Shown here piece after piece: positions 1 through 13,500 of a DNA stretch of 64,000 nt. Position 1 is the stretch's first letter; each line of letters starts with the position of its first letter. This stretch comes from Acanthosepion pharaonis. Taxonomy: Eukaryota; Mollusca; Cephalopoda; Sepiida; Sepiidae. Both the position numbers and the translations under genes were made by a program. Under the pieces are notes generated by a model. That model worked only from the letters and a program-made list of their open reading frames with translations. It did no database searches and had not been told where the DNA came from. The stretch is taken from contig CAHIKZ030001202.1 of assembly GCA_903632075.3 (NCBI GenBank), forward strand, positions 657,501 through 721,500, in the 5' to 3' direction.

Positions 1-39
1 TGTGTTGAATCTCCAGCAATGTTCAGTTGGTTGTTTATC

Positions 40-600
40 TTTGGAATGGTGAGTCCTCAGCAAAAGTTGTACTGTGTTCTCAAGTTCACGAAAGCAAATA
101 CGGTTGCCACGGTACAGTGTGCTTTTCAAAGGCAATTCAACATTAATCTGCCGTCTCCTCAGGATATTCAATGGTAGTTTAAACAGTTTCGAGAGAGTAG
201 GTATCTGTGTAAAGGGAAAAGTTCAGGATGACCGCGATTTTTGGAGCTGCATTTTAGGAGAGTCCACAAATCGAGCTAGCCACGAGTTTTGCAATCTCTC
301 AATCCACTGCCTGTTGTGTGCTAAGACGTCTACATTTAAAGCCTTACAGACTATACCTTGTTCAGGCACTTACCAAGACCTTGCTCTTGGTGCTTGGTCT
401 GCGAGGTTCGCAGACCTCACTATGTGAAGTTTTTTTTTTTTCTTGTTACATAAAAGATTATGTTCCACTACTACCCACTAACCTTGATGACCTTAAACAT
501 CGAGTAACAGTGATTAACTCAGTAGATCAGGATATGCTGAAACACAAATTGATGTTGCCTGTGTGGCAGGTGGTGGCCACATTGACCACTTGTTAGACAA
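40..600 (+). pseudogene. Remnant of a mariner-like DDE transposase, catalytic core deleted
   Basis: The first 350 bp read, with stops and frameshifts, as the helix-turn-helix half of a mariner-like transposase common in marine invertebrates (KFTKANTVATVQCAFQRQF; RLHLKPYRLYLVQAL). After a poly-T run the reading resumes at the C-terminal end (KDYVPLLPTNLDDLKHRV, NSVDQDML). The middle, with the three catalytic acidic residues, is missing. Recognition is by family resemblance; the termini were not found and the left one may lie outside the window. Confidence 0.7.
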
Positions 601-777
601 GCAATTTGATTACAGATAGAATACTTGTGGCTTGGCTAGAGTTTTCTTTTTCCTTATTAAAGTATTGCATAATGAAATCTGTTAATTCTTTTTGAATAAT
701 ATATATATATATATATACATACATACATACATACACACGGCACTGGGTAAATTGTTGATATTTTTTAATCTTGTGCA

Positions 778-819
<42 letters not shown>

Positions 820-834
820 CTGGACAATATAGTA

Positions 835-1450
835 GGGACAGTTGGGCATTGTCTAAGAAAAAGGAGCACCCTGACTCACTGCATTTGTGTTGGAAGCTTC
901 ACTATGAACATTTCAGGGTGCTTGGGTGTCAATTTGAGAACAGTGCACAGGATTTAGAAAGAGTTGGATGAGTCTAATGATGATTACAAAGGTGTCTGAA
1001 GTGATCACCAGTGATGGTGGCATGATGCCGCCATTAATTTTATCACAAGGCCTCGGACTCGATACAGAAGCCTACATCAAATGCCTTGTGGAGTTACTGC
1101 TGCCTTGAGTCAAGAGGGTGGCTGCTGAAAGACCCCATGTCTAGCAACAAGACTCTGCACCATGCCACACAGGCAGGAGAACCCAATCATGGCTGTCAGA
1201 CAATTTCTCCGACCACACATCAAATCTTGCATCTGGCCACCTAACTCCTCGAACTGCAACCCCTGTGGTTATTTTGTGTGGGGCACAATTGAGCAAGAGA
1301 CCATCAAATCTCCTTGTAACACCAAAGATGAACTGAAGGCAACTTAAACAAGGAGACCATCCAGAAGAGTTGCAGGAGATTCTGAAGTCATCTGGAGGCT
1401 GTTGCTGAACCTAATGTCAATTTTATTGAATAAATTTACTCTTTAATATT
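835..1450 (+). pseudogene. Second DDE transposase remnant, mariner-like
   Basis: A distinct, shorter remnant. In one frame a piece reads CLGVNLRTVHRI, like the DNA-binding half; further on QQDSAPCHT contains the second catalytic Asp region, and in another frame WPPNSSNCNPCGYFVWGTIE contains the third-acid region with Asp/Asn loss. Frameshifts and internal deletion make it non-functional. It ends near an AT-rich stretch (1450-1550). Confidence 0.65.
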
Positions 1451-1604
1451 TCAAGATATTTTTGTGTAATTTTGGTAAATATATCTTAAAATGAGATGTC
1501 TGTGCTATTTACATTTTTGCATAATTTAAGTGACAATTTATCCATCACAAGAGATAAGAGCTGGATGGATCTATGTTTCTCTGAATTCCCATAGTCAGTT
1601 TGAC

Positions 1605-1800
1605 AGTTTTATTGGTCCTGGAAAGGGGATTTGTCTCTGTTTAGTGTGTGTGTGTGTGTTATTTGGTTCTTAGTGAGTGAGTATGATATGTGTAAGCGTG
1701 TGTATTACTGTTGGTGTGTTATCATTTGGCTCATTGGGGAGTGAGTGAGTATGATGTGTATAAGTGTATATATTCGTGTGGGTGTGTGTATAAGTGTAAG
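1605..1800 (+). repeat. GT-rich stretch with two diverged copies of a ~75-bp unit
   Basis: tagtgagtgagtatgat at about 1672 recurs as gagtgagtgagtatgat at about 1739, each preceded by a gtgtgttat-type run and followed by gtgtaag/gtataag. It abuts the Penelope-like remnant and could be its 3' flank. Confidence 0.5.
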
Positions 1801-1839
1801 GCCGCCACACCTCCATAAGCATGTCTGTCTTGTGTGGGT

Positions 1840-2420
1840 GAGAAATGTGGGTAGGTTTTGATTTGTTGAGTTATATATTAGTACTATCTATATTGTTAAA
1901 TTTATGGTTTGGCCCAGCTGGATATTGTGTTTTTAGACGTTGTATCCACTTATTTTCATGGGACTCTAAAATCTATAATGTTATCTGCTCTGAACTTTTC
2001 TATTCTCTCAATTATAGTGAATTTGGTATGGGTTTTGAAATCGTGTTTTTCCAGGCGGAAATGTTGTTCTACAGGTAATAATTTTTCATGGGGAGTCGAC
2101 TTAATTCGATTGCGATAATTATTAATTCTGTAGTGAAAGGGCCATTCAGATTTTCCTACATATTGTTTCTGGCATAGTGTGCATTCTAGGAGGTAAATTA
2201 TGTTATGACTTCTACAGTTAGAATCGTGGTAGATTTTGAAAGTAGATTTAGTGATTGAGCTAGTGAATGAATTTGTGTGTTTAATGTGGTTGCAACAAAC
2301 TTCTTTTGTTGTTACATGGTTGGGAAAATCCTGTTTTTGTTCTTAGTTTATTACGGATTACCTTGTCCTCTTGAAATGTGGTCACTACCTATGATTTCTT
2401 TTAGGTTCTTAGGTCTACAA
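1840..2420 (-). mobile_element. Penelope-like retroelement remnant with GIY-YIG endonuclease
   Basis: On the minus strand 2210-2100 reads HNIIYLLECTLCQKQYVGKS then EWPFHYRINNYRNRI, the characteristic C-terminal GIY-YIG module of Penelope-like elements (IIYLLEC and QYVGK as the paired motifs). Upstream (2230-2400) is the short Cys/His-rich linker region; downstream a frameshift precedes an ENKWIQRLKTQYP-like end. No reverse transcriptase part remains. Cut on the left by a (TA)n array at 2432-2478. Confidence 0.75.
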
Positions 2421-2441
2421 GAGACTTTTTATATATATATA

Positions 2442-2483
<42 letters not shown>

Positions 2484-5400
2484 GTGTTATGGAAATAATT
2501 ATGATAATAAAGGCAAGGTAGTCCAAATGATAGTTACTCTGAGAAAAAATTGTTTTATTTTATAACTACAAATAAACTTTTCTGTATCCTTAGCATAAAA
2601 GGGCAGTTAAATCTTTTCCTGAGATTAAAAAAAGATAATGAATTCACTGCAATCCATGTGGTTGATGTTGATCAACATGTTTCTTATCTGGCCAGTATTG
2701 TCAAAAATCACTTTTTCTTTTCTTTTTAAACAATGTCAATTCACTTATGAGCTTTTGCGAAACAGCTAAAGCCAGATTCAACAGTATGTCTGAAAAGCAA
2801 TAATGTGGTTTACACTCTCTCATAACAGCAGATATTTGTTAATGGTCTCATTACTTTTTCCATCTATTCTGTTTCCCATTCTTGAATAATTCAATGAGAC
2901 TCTTTTGTAAAGTAATGTCTACATCATCAGCAGCATTAAATTCAAATGGAATTGTTGCACAGTGACATATTTATATCTTGTATATGTGTATATTTTATTT
3001 TAAATCCTTCAACATATGCAGTAATATTATTTTACAATTAATTGCTAATTGATGCCAGACATGGAAACTGCTAATTATCTCTTTGAAGAGCTTAAATGTT
3101 TTCCCAAGGAAAATGGCAAGATCTCTTTTGTAAGACATTTGATCACATTGTTCCCCTTGCAATTGCTGAAGTTAATTTTACTTATATTTTTTTTATTATT
3201 TTTATTTATTTTTTTTTAATCTTCTCCCAGAAACTAGTTGTTCTCTCATCTGATTGCTTGGCAAAAATGAAGCAACATATTTCCAAAATGCCACTAAACA
3301 ATAATTACCTTTCGATAACCATCTTGCCTTTGCATATCTTACAAGATGTTCACAACTCTTTTCATCATTCTGTCTACAAAGTTTGTGAATGAGAGTTTTG
3401 AAGAGTTTCATTTAATAAGGCTGGCAGCATTTATTATAATTATGGCATCATGTGAATATCCACTCTATTGTTTTGCAACAAAGTATTGCCAGTGGATCAT
3501 GCAATGTATGCAAAATATGTTTGGGTAAAGAATCTTTCATCATGAATGCAATGGAACCTCTCTCTCTCTCTCTTCCTACCGTGGATGAAACACACCATTA
3601 GTTACATTGATTCAGTTGAATGTTGCTACCCTTAAAATGAATGACATTGTCTTTGAAAATTATTTTGCCTTTAGTGTATGGTTTGAAAACATATCGAGAA
3701 ACATGACACCTGCGAATACAAGGACTTTCTCTTTCAAAATTTTCAAGTGTGAAGGGTAAAACCCTTTTCAATTGCAATTGGATCAACTAGTTGCTTTTCT
3801 ATGTCCTCACTCATTTCTTATCGTTTTATTTTTATGCTGATAACTTTCTCAGTCGGTGTCTTTGATTCATTACAATTGAAATTCTGACAGATCCTGCTGA
3901 CAGAATTCCAGCCTTGCCATTATGGCACTTTCTTGCTTTTGTAATTCTCTTTGAATTCTCCTAAAATGCCATTAAAACCTTTTTTTTTCTTTTACTTTCT
4001 TTGTTAAATGTTTTTCTTGCTTGAAAATCATCATGGCTTTCATTTCCTTCTGTGCTGGGTCTCCAAATGGTTTTAAAGCTTAGATGGCTTCATTTGACAG
4101 TTCTCTCATCCACATGAGACATGATTGCTTCTCTGGCATTCTCTGTGGATGGAATAAAACCATAGGACAAATATTTAACAGGATATTGCCTGCATTTCTT
4201 CTTCAGCCATGGTTAATCTTTCGGTCAAGAAGGCCCAATTTATTTCTAACCCTCTCTATTGCTATTTACCTGACCCCTACAGTTTACACAAAATTAAATG
4301 CAACTTTTTTTTCTTTTTTTTTTTTTTTTTTTTGGTTCTTTATAGGAATGGATAAAACTTGAAATGTTTTTAAAAAAAAAAAAAAAATTTCTTTATCAAG
4401 TTATGCAACAATTTTCTTCATTGATCTCCTCCTCCAGCTATGATTTAAATAGGACATGTATCTCAAAATCCTGGTTATCCTTAACATTGTTAATGCAATA
4501 TTCGCTCACAGGAATAATTATTTTTACAATTAGAAAAATCATGTTTTGGTTTTAAATACCCAGCAAACAGTTGATCAGTTACAAAATCAATCACTTGATG
4601 TTTTCATTGAATACCAGTCTTTGCTTATAATTGGGAGTGGGGGACTAAGTGCAGAAACAGTATTATTGCAATAGTTAAATTCTTTCTGGTTCTGTGAGTT
4701 TTACTGACATTTTTTAAGCAACACAACAATTAAACATTTTACATACATGAGGCTAAATAATGACAACTTTTTAATTATTCAGTAATGTGAAAAGATTTAA
4801 CTTTTTTTTTTTTTATGCAGTTCTAAAAATTACGGCCCATTTTCATAAATAAAAAACTATTCTAAAAATGAACTATTCATTTCTAAAGAACTTTTTTAGA
4901 ACTTATTTAAGTTCTCTGGGATATTTCTTTACAGAAAAAAAAAATTTCAAATAGGAAGATAGTTTGACTAGATTTTTTTTATTATTAATGAACAAAGTTA
5001 CTTAACTTTTTTTTTTTTTTTTTTTTTTTTCCTTAAATAAAAACTCAAGGAGATCAGTTGAGCAAAACAGAGTGCAACTTGATAACCATTGGAGTAAAGC
5101 AACTGTTTGCTATCTGGTGTACAATCAATCCCAATTGGCAAATTTATTTTCCAAGAGTGCGAGATTTGGATTTATGCATTGATTTATGCATTGATTTATG
5201 CATTGAAACAATTAGTAAGCAGTATGTATGTGCTACCCAACAGTAAATTTTTGGTTTCTCTTTAAATGTGGCACTGACTAAATTCGAATGCTGAGGCTTA
5301 AGGATTTTCAAGCTTTGTTCACCTCAATTCTGTGATAGATATGTTTCATTAGCTTCAGGAAAAGATTTTTTTTCTACTAGAAGAAAAATATTGTATTTGG

Positions 5401-5590
5401 GCAGCAATTCTTCTTTTTGTGTAAATTGAAAACAACCAACAAGATGTCGTGGTTGCATTTTTTTTTTAATGTGATTTCTCATGTGTTCATAGAATTTTTT
5501 TTCTTTTCAGGACATAAATTATATAAAAATTGGTTGAATGTTTTCCTAGTGATTTTGGTTATACTTTTAGCAGTTGTCATTGATGAATAT
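2421..5590. other. AT-rich stretch without a recognisable gene
   Basis: I see no exon with flanking splice sites and no transposase or reverse transcriptase motif. It contains a (TA)n array (2432-2478), poly-T and poly-A tracts (4313-4334, 4373-4387, 5009-5030), a (CT)n run at about 3558 and a 12-bp triple repeat (listed). It may be MDH2 upstream or first-intron DNA. Confidence 0.5.
5169..5204 (+). repeat. Three perfect tandem copies of a 12-bp unit
   Basis: gatttatgcatt is repeated exactly three times at 5169-5180, 5181-5192 and 5193-5204. The copies are identical, so the expansion looks recent. Confidence 0.9.
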
Positions 5591-5671
5591 TATTTTACTT
5601 TTAACTGAATATATACATTGTTTTATGTATATATCTAGAGTTATAGGAAGGTTTTATTTTCCAAACACAAT

Positions 5672-5717
<46 letters not shown>

Positions 5718-5760
5718 CAAAAAACTCAACCACTGCACCTTGTCATTCTCAACAAAACTT

Positions 5761-5812
<52 letters not shown>

Positions 5813-6320
5813 AGTGTACCTTTTTGCTATCAAAATTCACTGCAAAAAGGAATGTATTATAAGTAATATGTATTATATTGTATGTAATTTTCATTTATGG
5901 ACATAGTGTATAAAAAAACTGTTCAAATGTTCTGCATATCTGAATGTTTTCAGCTATACTTTGTTATCAAGGGTGATTTTATCTTTACTTTTAACTGAAT
6001 GCATAGGCTGTGTTATGTATGTATCTAGAGTTAGAGGAATTTTTTATTTTCCAAACGCTGTCAGCACATTATGGCTGTGTTCATAATTAATGCATTTCTT
6101 TGTTATTAGGGCTTCCATTATTTTTAATCTTTTATTAGTATGTTTTGTGTGGTGTCTGGTAGGTTTTGGTATGTGTCTAAATGAGTCCTAATAGAGCTAT
6201 AGTCAAAAAAGAAACCACTTGTACAAACACAAGAAAAATTAAATGGAAAAGCTTAATCCCAGTACCTTGTCAATCGTCTTTAATGAAATATATATGTACA
6301 CACACACACACACGGTTTCT
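5591..6320 (+). repeat. Diverged direct duplication of a ~230-340 bp segment
   Basis: ttttacttttaactgaat followed by gtatctagagtta, aggaa...ttttattttccaaac occurs at 5591-5670 and again at 5980-6055. Each copy is later followed by a ccttgtca...tct string and a TA/CA microsatellite (5740-5812; 6260-6313). The two units are diverged tandem copies of an unclassified repeat. Confidence 0.65.
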
Positions 6321-7823
6321 AACATTAATGTTATCAACATTGCATCTACTGATTCTATGTAAGATTTCAATTACTGATTTGTGACAAATGTTTTAATATT
6401 GACTTTGAATAGATTTATGATGAAAATCTAAGGTTGGATTATTGAATCGATTAGTTGCCATGAAATAGTTCTTAGCTTTTGATTTTTAATTTCATCTTGA
6501 ACAATCTCTGCATCTTCTATGTGAACAAGTCAAATCCAATTCTGTTTATTTTATGCACACAGCCAGTCAGCCATTGTTAAAAAAAAATTTTTTTAGTTGG
6601 CTGTGTTGAATTGCTGGGGCTTAAATGAATCAGACAAATCATTGCCATCTTTCATTTTGGTCACAGATATGTAATGGTGAACTCTTGGCATATTGCTGAC
6701 ACTTTGAAATATATGGGACCCAAATTTTAGAGACTGTATAAAGAGATACAGAAACAAGTGTGATTAAGATGCTGGGACAAGCAGAGAGCTAGTGATGCTC
6801 CTTTAATTTTTAAAGGAGAAACTTTGTTTTTACAGTAGAGAAATTTCTCATCTTTGTTAATCACAATGCCTCTCAAGTTCATAATAATTCCCAATGTACA
6901 AAGAGACAATAAGCAGTTTGATGTACCCATTAAGATAATCAATTAAACTACTGACAGGATATAAACTTGTGATAATGATTTGGGGTGTATGGTGAAACAA
7001 GCCATTTGGCAACCTTAACTGTCCTTGTGGTTTGACCTTTAATATTTGATAGGTTCTGGAAACTTGTTCTGCATTTCTTTCTAGGTCCCTACCTGTCCAT
7101 CACCTTTCATTACTGTCTCAGAGGCAGCTTGAATAAATTATAGATAAATAGGAAAGTGACTTTCATTTAAGATGCCAAAGCCAACACTTCCCAAAAATAC
7201 TTATGGGATTAAATTACTTTTTAGTCTATAGATTAAGTCTTGGGGTAAAATAAATTGAGACCAAGACACAAAAAAATGCATCTGAAGAAATCTACCAAGA
7301 AAGTAATTAAAAAAAAATATTCGTTATCAATCAGACACTGTTCTTTTGCCGTCTTTATGTATTCTGATAATTCTCAAAACTCACTGATTTTGAGTTTTCA
7401 TTTACTATGACCAATATGCTACACACATGTAATTATGTATGCAATATTAACATGTCTATTTAATACTTGAGCCCCTTTTGAGAATCTATCTTTCCTGCAA
7501 AAATGTCATTGGATGGGAGGAGGAGGCGATTGCCTGTCTGTTAAACTCCCATCATGCTCTGCCATTTACATTCTTCATCACACTTTCATAAATTACTGCA
7601 GGAACAGAATAGGTAGGTTTTTGTTTTTTTGTTTTTCTTTCAATCTCTAAAAATCGGAAAAGATGGTAGACCTTAGTTTAAAATATTTAACATTTAGACA
7701 TGCATTTATTTGTTTTTAATAACAATTATATTACATTGCATTTAGTCTTTTGTATTATTATTACAACAATAAACTATGAAATGGCAGATTTTTTTATTGG
7801 TTATTTTTAATTATATTTTTCAG
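6321..7823. other. Upstream or first-intron DNA of MDH2, no feature found
   Basis: I searched by eye for a first exon coding a basic, Ser/Arg-rich targeting peptide followed by a GT donor in phase 0 and did not find a convincing one. The stretch is AT-rich and has no CpG-rich promoter-like segment. Confidence 0.45.
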
Positions 7824-8076
7824 AAAGATGCCAAAGTATGTGTTCTTGGAGCAGCTGGTGGGATTGGTCAGCCACTGTCCTTGCTTTTGAAAAACACCCC
7901 CTTAGTGAGTCACTTGGCACTGTATGATATTGCCCACACACCGGGTGTGGCTGCAGATCTTAGCCATATTGAAACCAAAGCCAAAGTAACGGGTCATATG
8001 GGACCGAGTGAACTTGAAGCCGCTGTTACAGGTGCAGATATTGTCCTTATTCCTGCTGGTGTTCCCAGGAAACCAG
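7824..8076 (+). CDS. MDH2: MDH2 exon 2: NAD-binding Rossmann start
   Basis: Begins after the acceptor ttatatttttcag and ends before gtaagt, leaving one base of a split Gly codon (84 codons plus 1 nt). It encodes KDAKVCVLGAAGGIGQPLSL at the start, with the GxxGxxG dinucleotide-binding loop, and ends with the mobile-loop arginine segment GVPRKPG. Numbered exon 2 because the targeting-peptide exon normally precedes it. Upstream in-frame ATGs at 7776 and nearby lie in intron sequence and do not give a targeting peptide. Confidence 0.96.
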
Positions 8077-8794
8077 GTAAGTTGTGTGATTTTTTCTCTC
8101 TCTAATATTCTTAAACTAGAGAATGAGAAAGATTCCTGTAGTAATCATGATGGTAACTTTGAAAATACTAGAACAATTTTTTGTGCAACATGTGTTGAAA
8201 TCTGCACACCATTTAGTATTGTTGAACTTATTGCTAACATTTTTGGTTCAGATTGTAAACTCTACATTTTGTTCAATCTTGCAAACCAATTGATGAAATT
8301 TGAATAAGCTGATTTGTTTGGGAAAATATCTTGGCAAAAAAAAACTACTTTTGGTTTTTTATGCACCCTAGTAAAATCAACTTAACTTTAGACCCCCCTT
8401 GCTGGTTTGGAGTTCTCCCCCAAAATTTGGTTTCGATCTGTCAATGTATGGCTATTTTAGAGAAACATTTTAATCATTTTCTAATATTTATATTAATAAT
8501 GTAACAAAAGAAATTAATTTGGCACACTTGCAGATTTTGCTGAGATAATTCTATAAGACTTTAGGGGGTCCATTTGACTAATTTGTAGTAGTATTTGAAA
8601 AAGAAGAAATTGACGTAACTACCTAAAAGTATTTGGATATCAGGCAGTTCCTATTTAAATCTGTGAAATAGCAGATGGCAACCATGCTTACTACGAACAT
8701 TCTTGGTTTTCAAAGTTATGACTGAGTTTTGATAAGGCATATATAGTTTCTATACAAACCTGATTAATTTAAAAATAAAACTTTAACAGAAACC

Positions 8795-8834
<40 letters not shown>

Positions 8835-10495
8835 CTGGTTGGTAAACATTCATTATGTGTTAATGTGGGTTCTTTTGTTCTACCAGGAAGGTGGAGACAC
8901 AGACAAAATTTAGTCCTACACTGGCTTATAAAAGACTATGGCTTGGTGTTTTCTTTGTGCTCCATCCAATTGCTTGTCATCTTTGATCAGTTGCACGACA
9001 TGAGTCACCAGTCAGTTCACTGAATATACAGTGTTTCTATTATCCTGTCAATATACAGAATAGCAGCAAAATGGTTTTTGTAGCCATTAGGGTTTGACAA
9101 ATGTAAACCAACTCTGGTGTTGGATTAATGCTATGTTTTTTTGACAACACTCATTCTGCCTTGACCTCTGGGGGATTATTAATATCACTATGAATTAGTC
9201 AATTCTTGTTAGTTTATAAAGTAACTTAAACTTTTGTATAAAGATAGAAAAGCAACAGAAGCTTTTCTAACACCAGACTTATTATTTTGTAGGTATGACA
9301 AGAGACGATTTATTCAACACAAACGCATCCATTGTTGCCAACCTTGCTGATGCTTGCGCCCAGTTCTGCCCTAAAACCATGCTTGGAATTATCACCAACC
9401 CTGTAAGTATGTCCGCATATTCACTTTTTTTTTTTTTTTTTTCTTCTTCATTTGGTTCTGCCTGAATGACATAAAAAAAAAATATAGTGACAGACTTCTC
9501 TTTTGAGGAAATAATTTTTGAGTATGGAATCAAATTGAATTTCTTCTGCATCAAATACTAAGATAAGTCTGGCTGCAAATCCCTGGACTCATTTGGTGCT
9601 GATTTCACCAGTCATTTGTTTAAATTCTGTCTCTCTTTCTTAATAAACCAATATATTTCATGTTGAGTCAGGGGGATGCTGCACATGTCCATCTTTACTA
9701 TGATTTCAATATTTATGTAACAATATGATTTCTAACACATCCCTAGGAGATGCCTAGATAAATTTCTTTTCCTTTCAAGTCCATTTAATTATGAGTTTCT
9801 TAGGAAAATTGTCTCGAGTCCATCTTTGAGTCAATTTAAGTGTCAGGGTTTTCAGGACTTCTGTCTCCAGCTGCCTTTGAATTGGCAAACATAAAATTTT
9901 GTCAATGATTTTAGATAATCATAAAAGTAGAGTCCTTTGAAGAAACTGACTATCCATCTGGCTTTTTGGGTTGTCTGCTTTTTCAGAACACAAGTGGATG
10001 GATAAGGGTGTGAGACCCCAGCCAGTATCCATATCAGCAGAGAGGCAGAAAGTCAGAAGTAAGTAAGTAAGTAGGTAGATAACCAGTGAGTAAGGAAGAG
10101 ACCAGCAAAAGATAGCAACAATATGAATTCTCAATTGTTTTCCTTTGATTGAATTGCTATTTTCCTATTTCCCAACCAGTGTCTTGAAAAGCATTTTTTT
10201 ATTTTTTTGTTGAATACGATCACAGCTAAGGAGACAAATTTGTGAACATAGCAAGTTGGGTGTATATGCAGACGCAGCCAACCTTGGATATCATCATAGC
10301 TGCAGTGAACGACAAATGAGCATTGCAAAAACTTCTATGACCTCTTGCTAATTCCTGTGTCTCCATTTGTTCTCTCTTTTCCAGATAATACTTCCCATTG
10401 GAATTTAAAAGAAGTGTTTTTAGGGGGGTTTTTTCCCCTTCATAAGAGGTGAAATATCTAGTATGTCATTTTTCTGAAAGAGAATGGTATACCTT

Positions 10496-10538
<43 letters not shown>

Positions 10539-13500
10539 CACGCACACAAACACACACAATTTCCATCAGGAATGCAGTTGAAGAGATTATTGCAAAGAAA
10601 TAAGTGGAATGGTTGCATTTTCTGCTCTCCAAACACCCACCCCAATTGATTCGGCAATCTCGATTAAAAACAAATATTGTGGTTGTTTTTTTATTATTTG
10701 CCTCCAAAAAAACCAAAAAGCACATGATTTAAATCTTGTCTGTCTGTTCTCAGGTTAACTCTACAGTACCCATTGCTTCAGAAGTCTTCAAGAATAGAGG
10801 CGTCTATGACCCAAAGAGGATATTTGGTATCACTACTTTAGACATCGTACGAGCCAATACATTTATTGCAGAAGCCAGGGTAAGTAGAACTTTCAAAGTG
10901 GCGGGAAATGTGTGTTTTTCTTCATAAAGTATGGATTTTGAGTTCAATTAAAAAAATTTTTCTTAATGCTGTTAATAAGAGGAGGGGGGGTAGCAGTGAG
11001 GAAACAAATCTCCAGATGGTTTAATCTTCTATACAAGGTTATCGAAAGATGAAGAAACTGTTGGATGTTTTGGATTAAAATGTTAGCAAATCTGATCATT
11101 GTTGCTCAAAATAGGCGTCATAGTAATAACTGACCAATCAGAATCCATTGGCCCATGTGTATTTGTCTATATTTTATTTTTGTCCATAACCAAGGCCAGA
11201 TTATAACCTATTGAGGGATGGGGAGGTCTTCTGTTAGACACCCTCTAACTCCCCGGTATATTTTACACTTGTAATATATTTTAGTGACATTTACATAGCT
11301 TTAAGTATAATTTTTGCAAATTCATTAAATGAACTAGAATAGCTGTCTTTTGCTTCTCAATAAAAATATTTAAGACATGTTACTATTTTATGATTTATGT
11401 CAAAACAAATTGACACACTTCAACACAGCCGTAGTGATAAAAAAAAGAATTGATAATCAGCATTATAACAATAAAAAAAATCAAAATAAAGTTTATCATT
11501 GGTATCATTTCAGTTTATAAAACTATTTAGAAAATCTAGAAAATCAAAATCCTAACTTTATAAAAACTTGAGGGGGCAATAGGTTGCACCGTATAATAGA
11601 CTCAAGGATAATCCAGCCCTGTACATAACTACTCTTACCATAAAAGGTTAGTTTTTCTTCCTAAGCAATGCCAGAGAGCAGTGTCTTTATGCCAACAGTG
11701 GGTTAGTCTAAAATATTTCAAAATAAAGATGGGAAAGGTGCTAACTTTGAAAAAAAAAATTAATAAGAGGTGGCTGAAGACTTGCATTTAAGAAGAAAAA
11801 AGAAGTCTTATTTCTACCATCATTTTTCTTTATTAACAGCCTGGATCATTTATGAGGGTTGCTTGGTACATAGGGTTATTAATTCTATACAAACTGTTTG
11901 AAATAAATAGAATAGGATAATGAAACTTGGCTCAATATGATGTAAATTTCTCTTAAATAAAATTGCAGTTGTCCCCATTTAAATGCTCTGTATTTTTCCA
12001 AACATTCTTTTGACTTTTTCATTTCCTCCATGAAGAAAGTTCCTTTGTTGACTTTGCATTTAATCATGCACTGAAACTTCAACAAATCGAAAGTGTTGAG
12101 TCCAAATTACTTTAGAAACTCTAAATCTGGTGTTAGCAAAAAGGGTCTCTAAAAATTTGTCTGCAAGGGCAACAACTGTAAAATCTCTCTTCTGCTGATG
12201 GCTCTTAACGTGCACACTTGAAATTATCATGATGCAGAGGAGGAGAGGCGGCGATTTTTTTTTTTTTTTTTTTTTTTTAAACAAAAAAATTTCATTAACA
12301 TTTCTTCTCCACTCTTAAGCTTTGTGTAATGATTGATTCAAACCACCTCGTCAGCTGCATTCACTACATTCTGGTTTTCATTTGTTAAAAGAAAAAAAAA
12401 ATTTTAATGGCACAAGACAACTTGTCTTGTCTTGTCTCTCATTTTGTGCACACACACCCCTCCTCCGTTGGTGAGATGCATTCATAGAAGATGAAAATAA
12501 TGACCTCTCATCTGCAGCTTGTCTTTAAAGATTTTATTTTGCTTGATTGTACATGTCTGCTTGGATGTGTGGGCACACTCATACACAGTAGGATACTTTA
12601 AAGTTCTGGGTCTCTATTTCTAACTTCTTACCACTAAGCCCATACCACTGAAATTATAATAGAACTTTTGTTTACTATAAAACATAGTTCCATTTGCTTT
12701 TCTTTATCTTCTTTCTTTTGTTGCATACATGACGGTACATAGTTAATTTGGGGGGGGGGAGAAGTGAAAAAACTTAATTATATTTCTTCTGAGAGCAAAT
12801 TTTTCTTAATTCTTCTCATCAATAAATGATCCATTCACATCTGTGCACACAAATAAAAACAAAGGTGATCTTATTTTGCGTTATCTTTTGCTCATAAATG
12901 ATTGTTCAATCAGATTCTTTTTATAATTTTCCAGGGCCTGGATGTATCAAAAGTGAGTGTCCCAGTAATTGGTGGACATTCTGGTGTGACTATTATCCCA
13001 CTGATTTCACAGACCACCCCACCTCTGTCTTTCCCACAGGTAAGTTGTATTTTTTGTATTTCCTAAAGCAAAATGATTCCTATTTTATGCTCAAGTGGAA
13101 TTTATCTCATTAAACTTTTTTTTTTTTTTTTTTTTTTTTTAACACCTTTATCATAAAAACTTGTATTAGTAACTGCCATGGTTGGAGCCATTTTTGTAGC
13201 TCATTAATGTTTACTCTCTTCTGAATTTTCTAATCATCTTCTGACCTGTCATTCACATTTGACACAGTGAGCAAAAAAAAAAAAAAAAAAAAAACTTATT
13301 TCTGACAGTGCAAAAATCAAAAGATAATTGTTGCTCTGTAGGATTTTAATATTTCATTTCTTTGTAAACTGTTTCCTCTGCTACTTTTTTTTTTCTTTTT
13401 GCAGGAGGAACGTGAGCGTCTATCTCGGCGTATCCAGAATGCTGGCACAGAAGTTGTGGAAGCCAAAGCTGGAGCAGTAAGTACTTTTCTGTTCTTTTTA

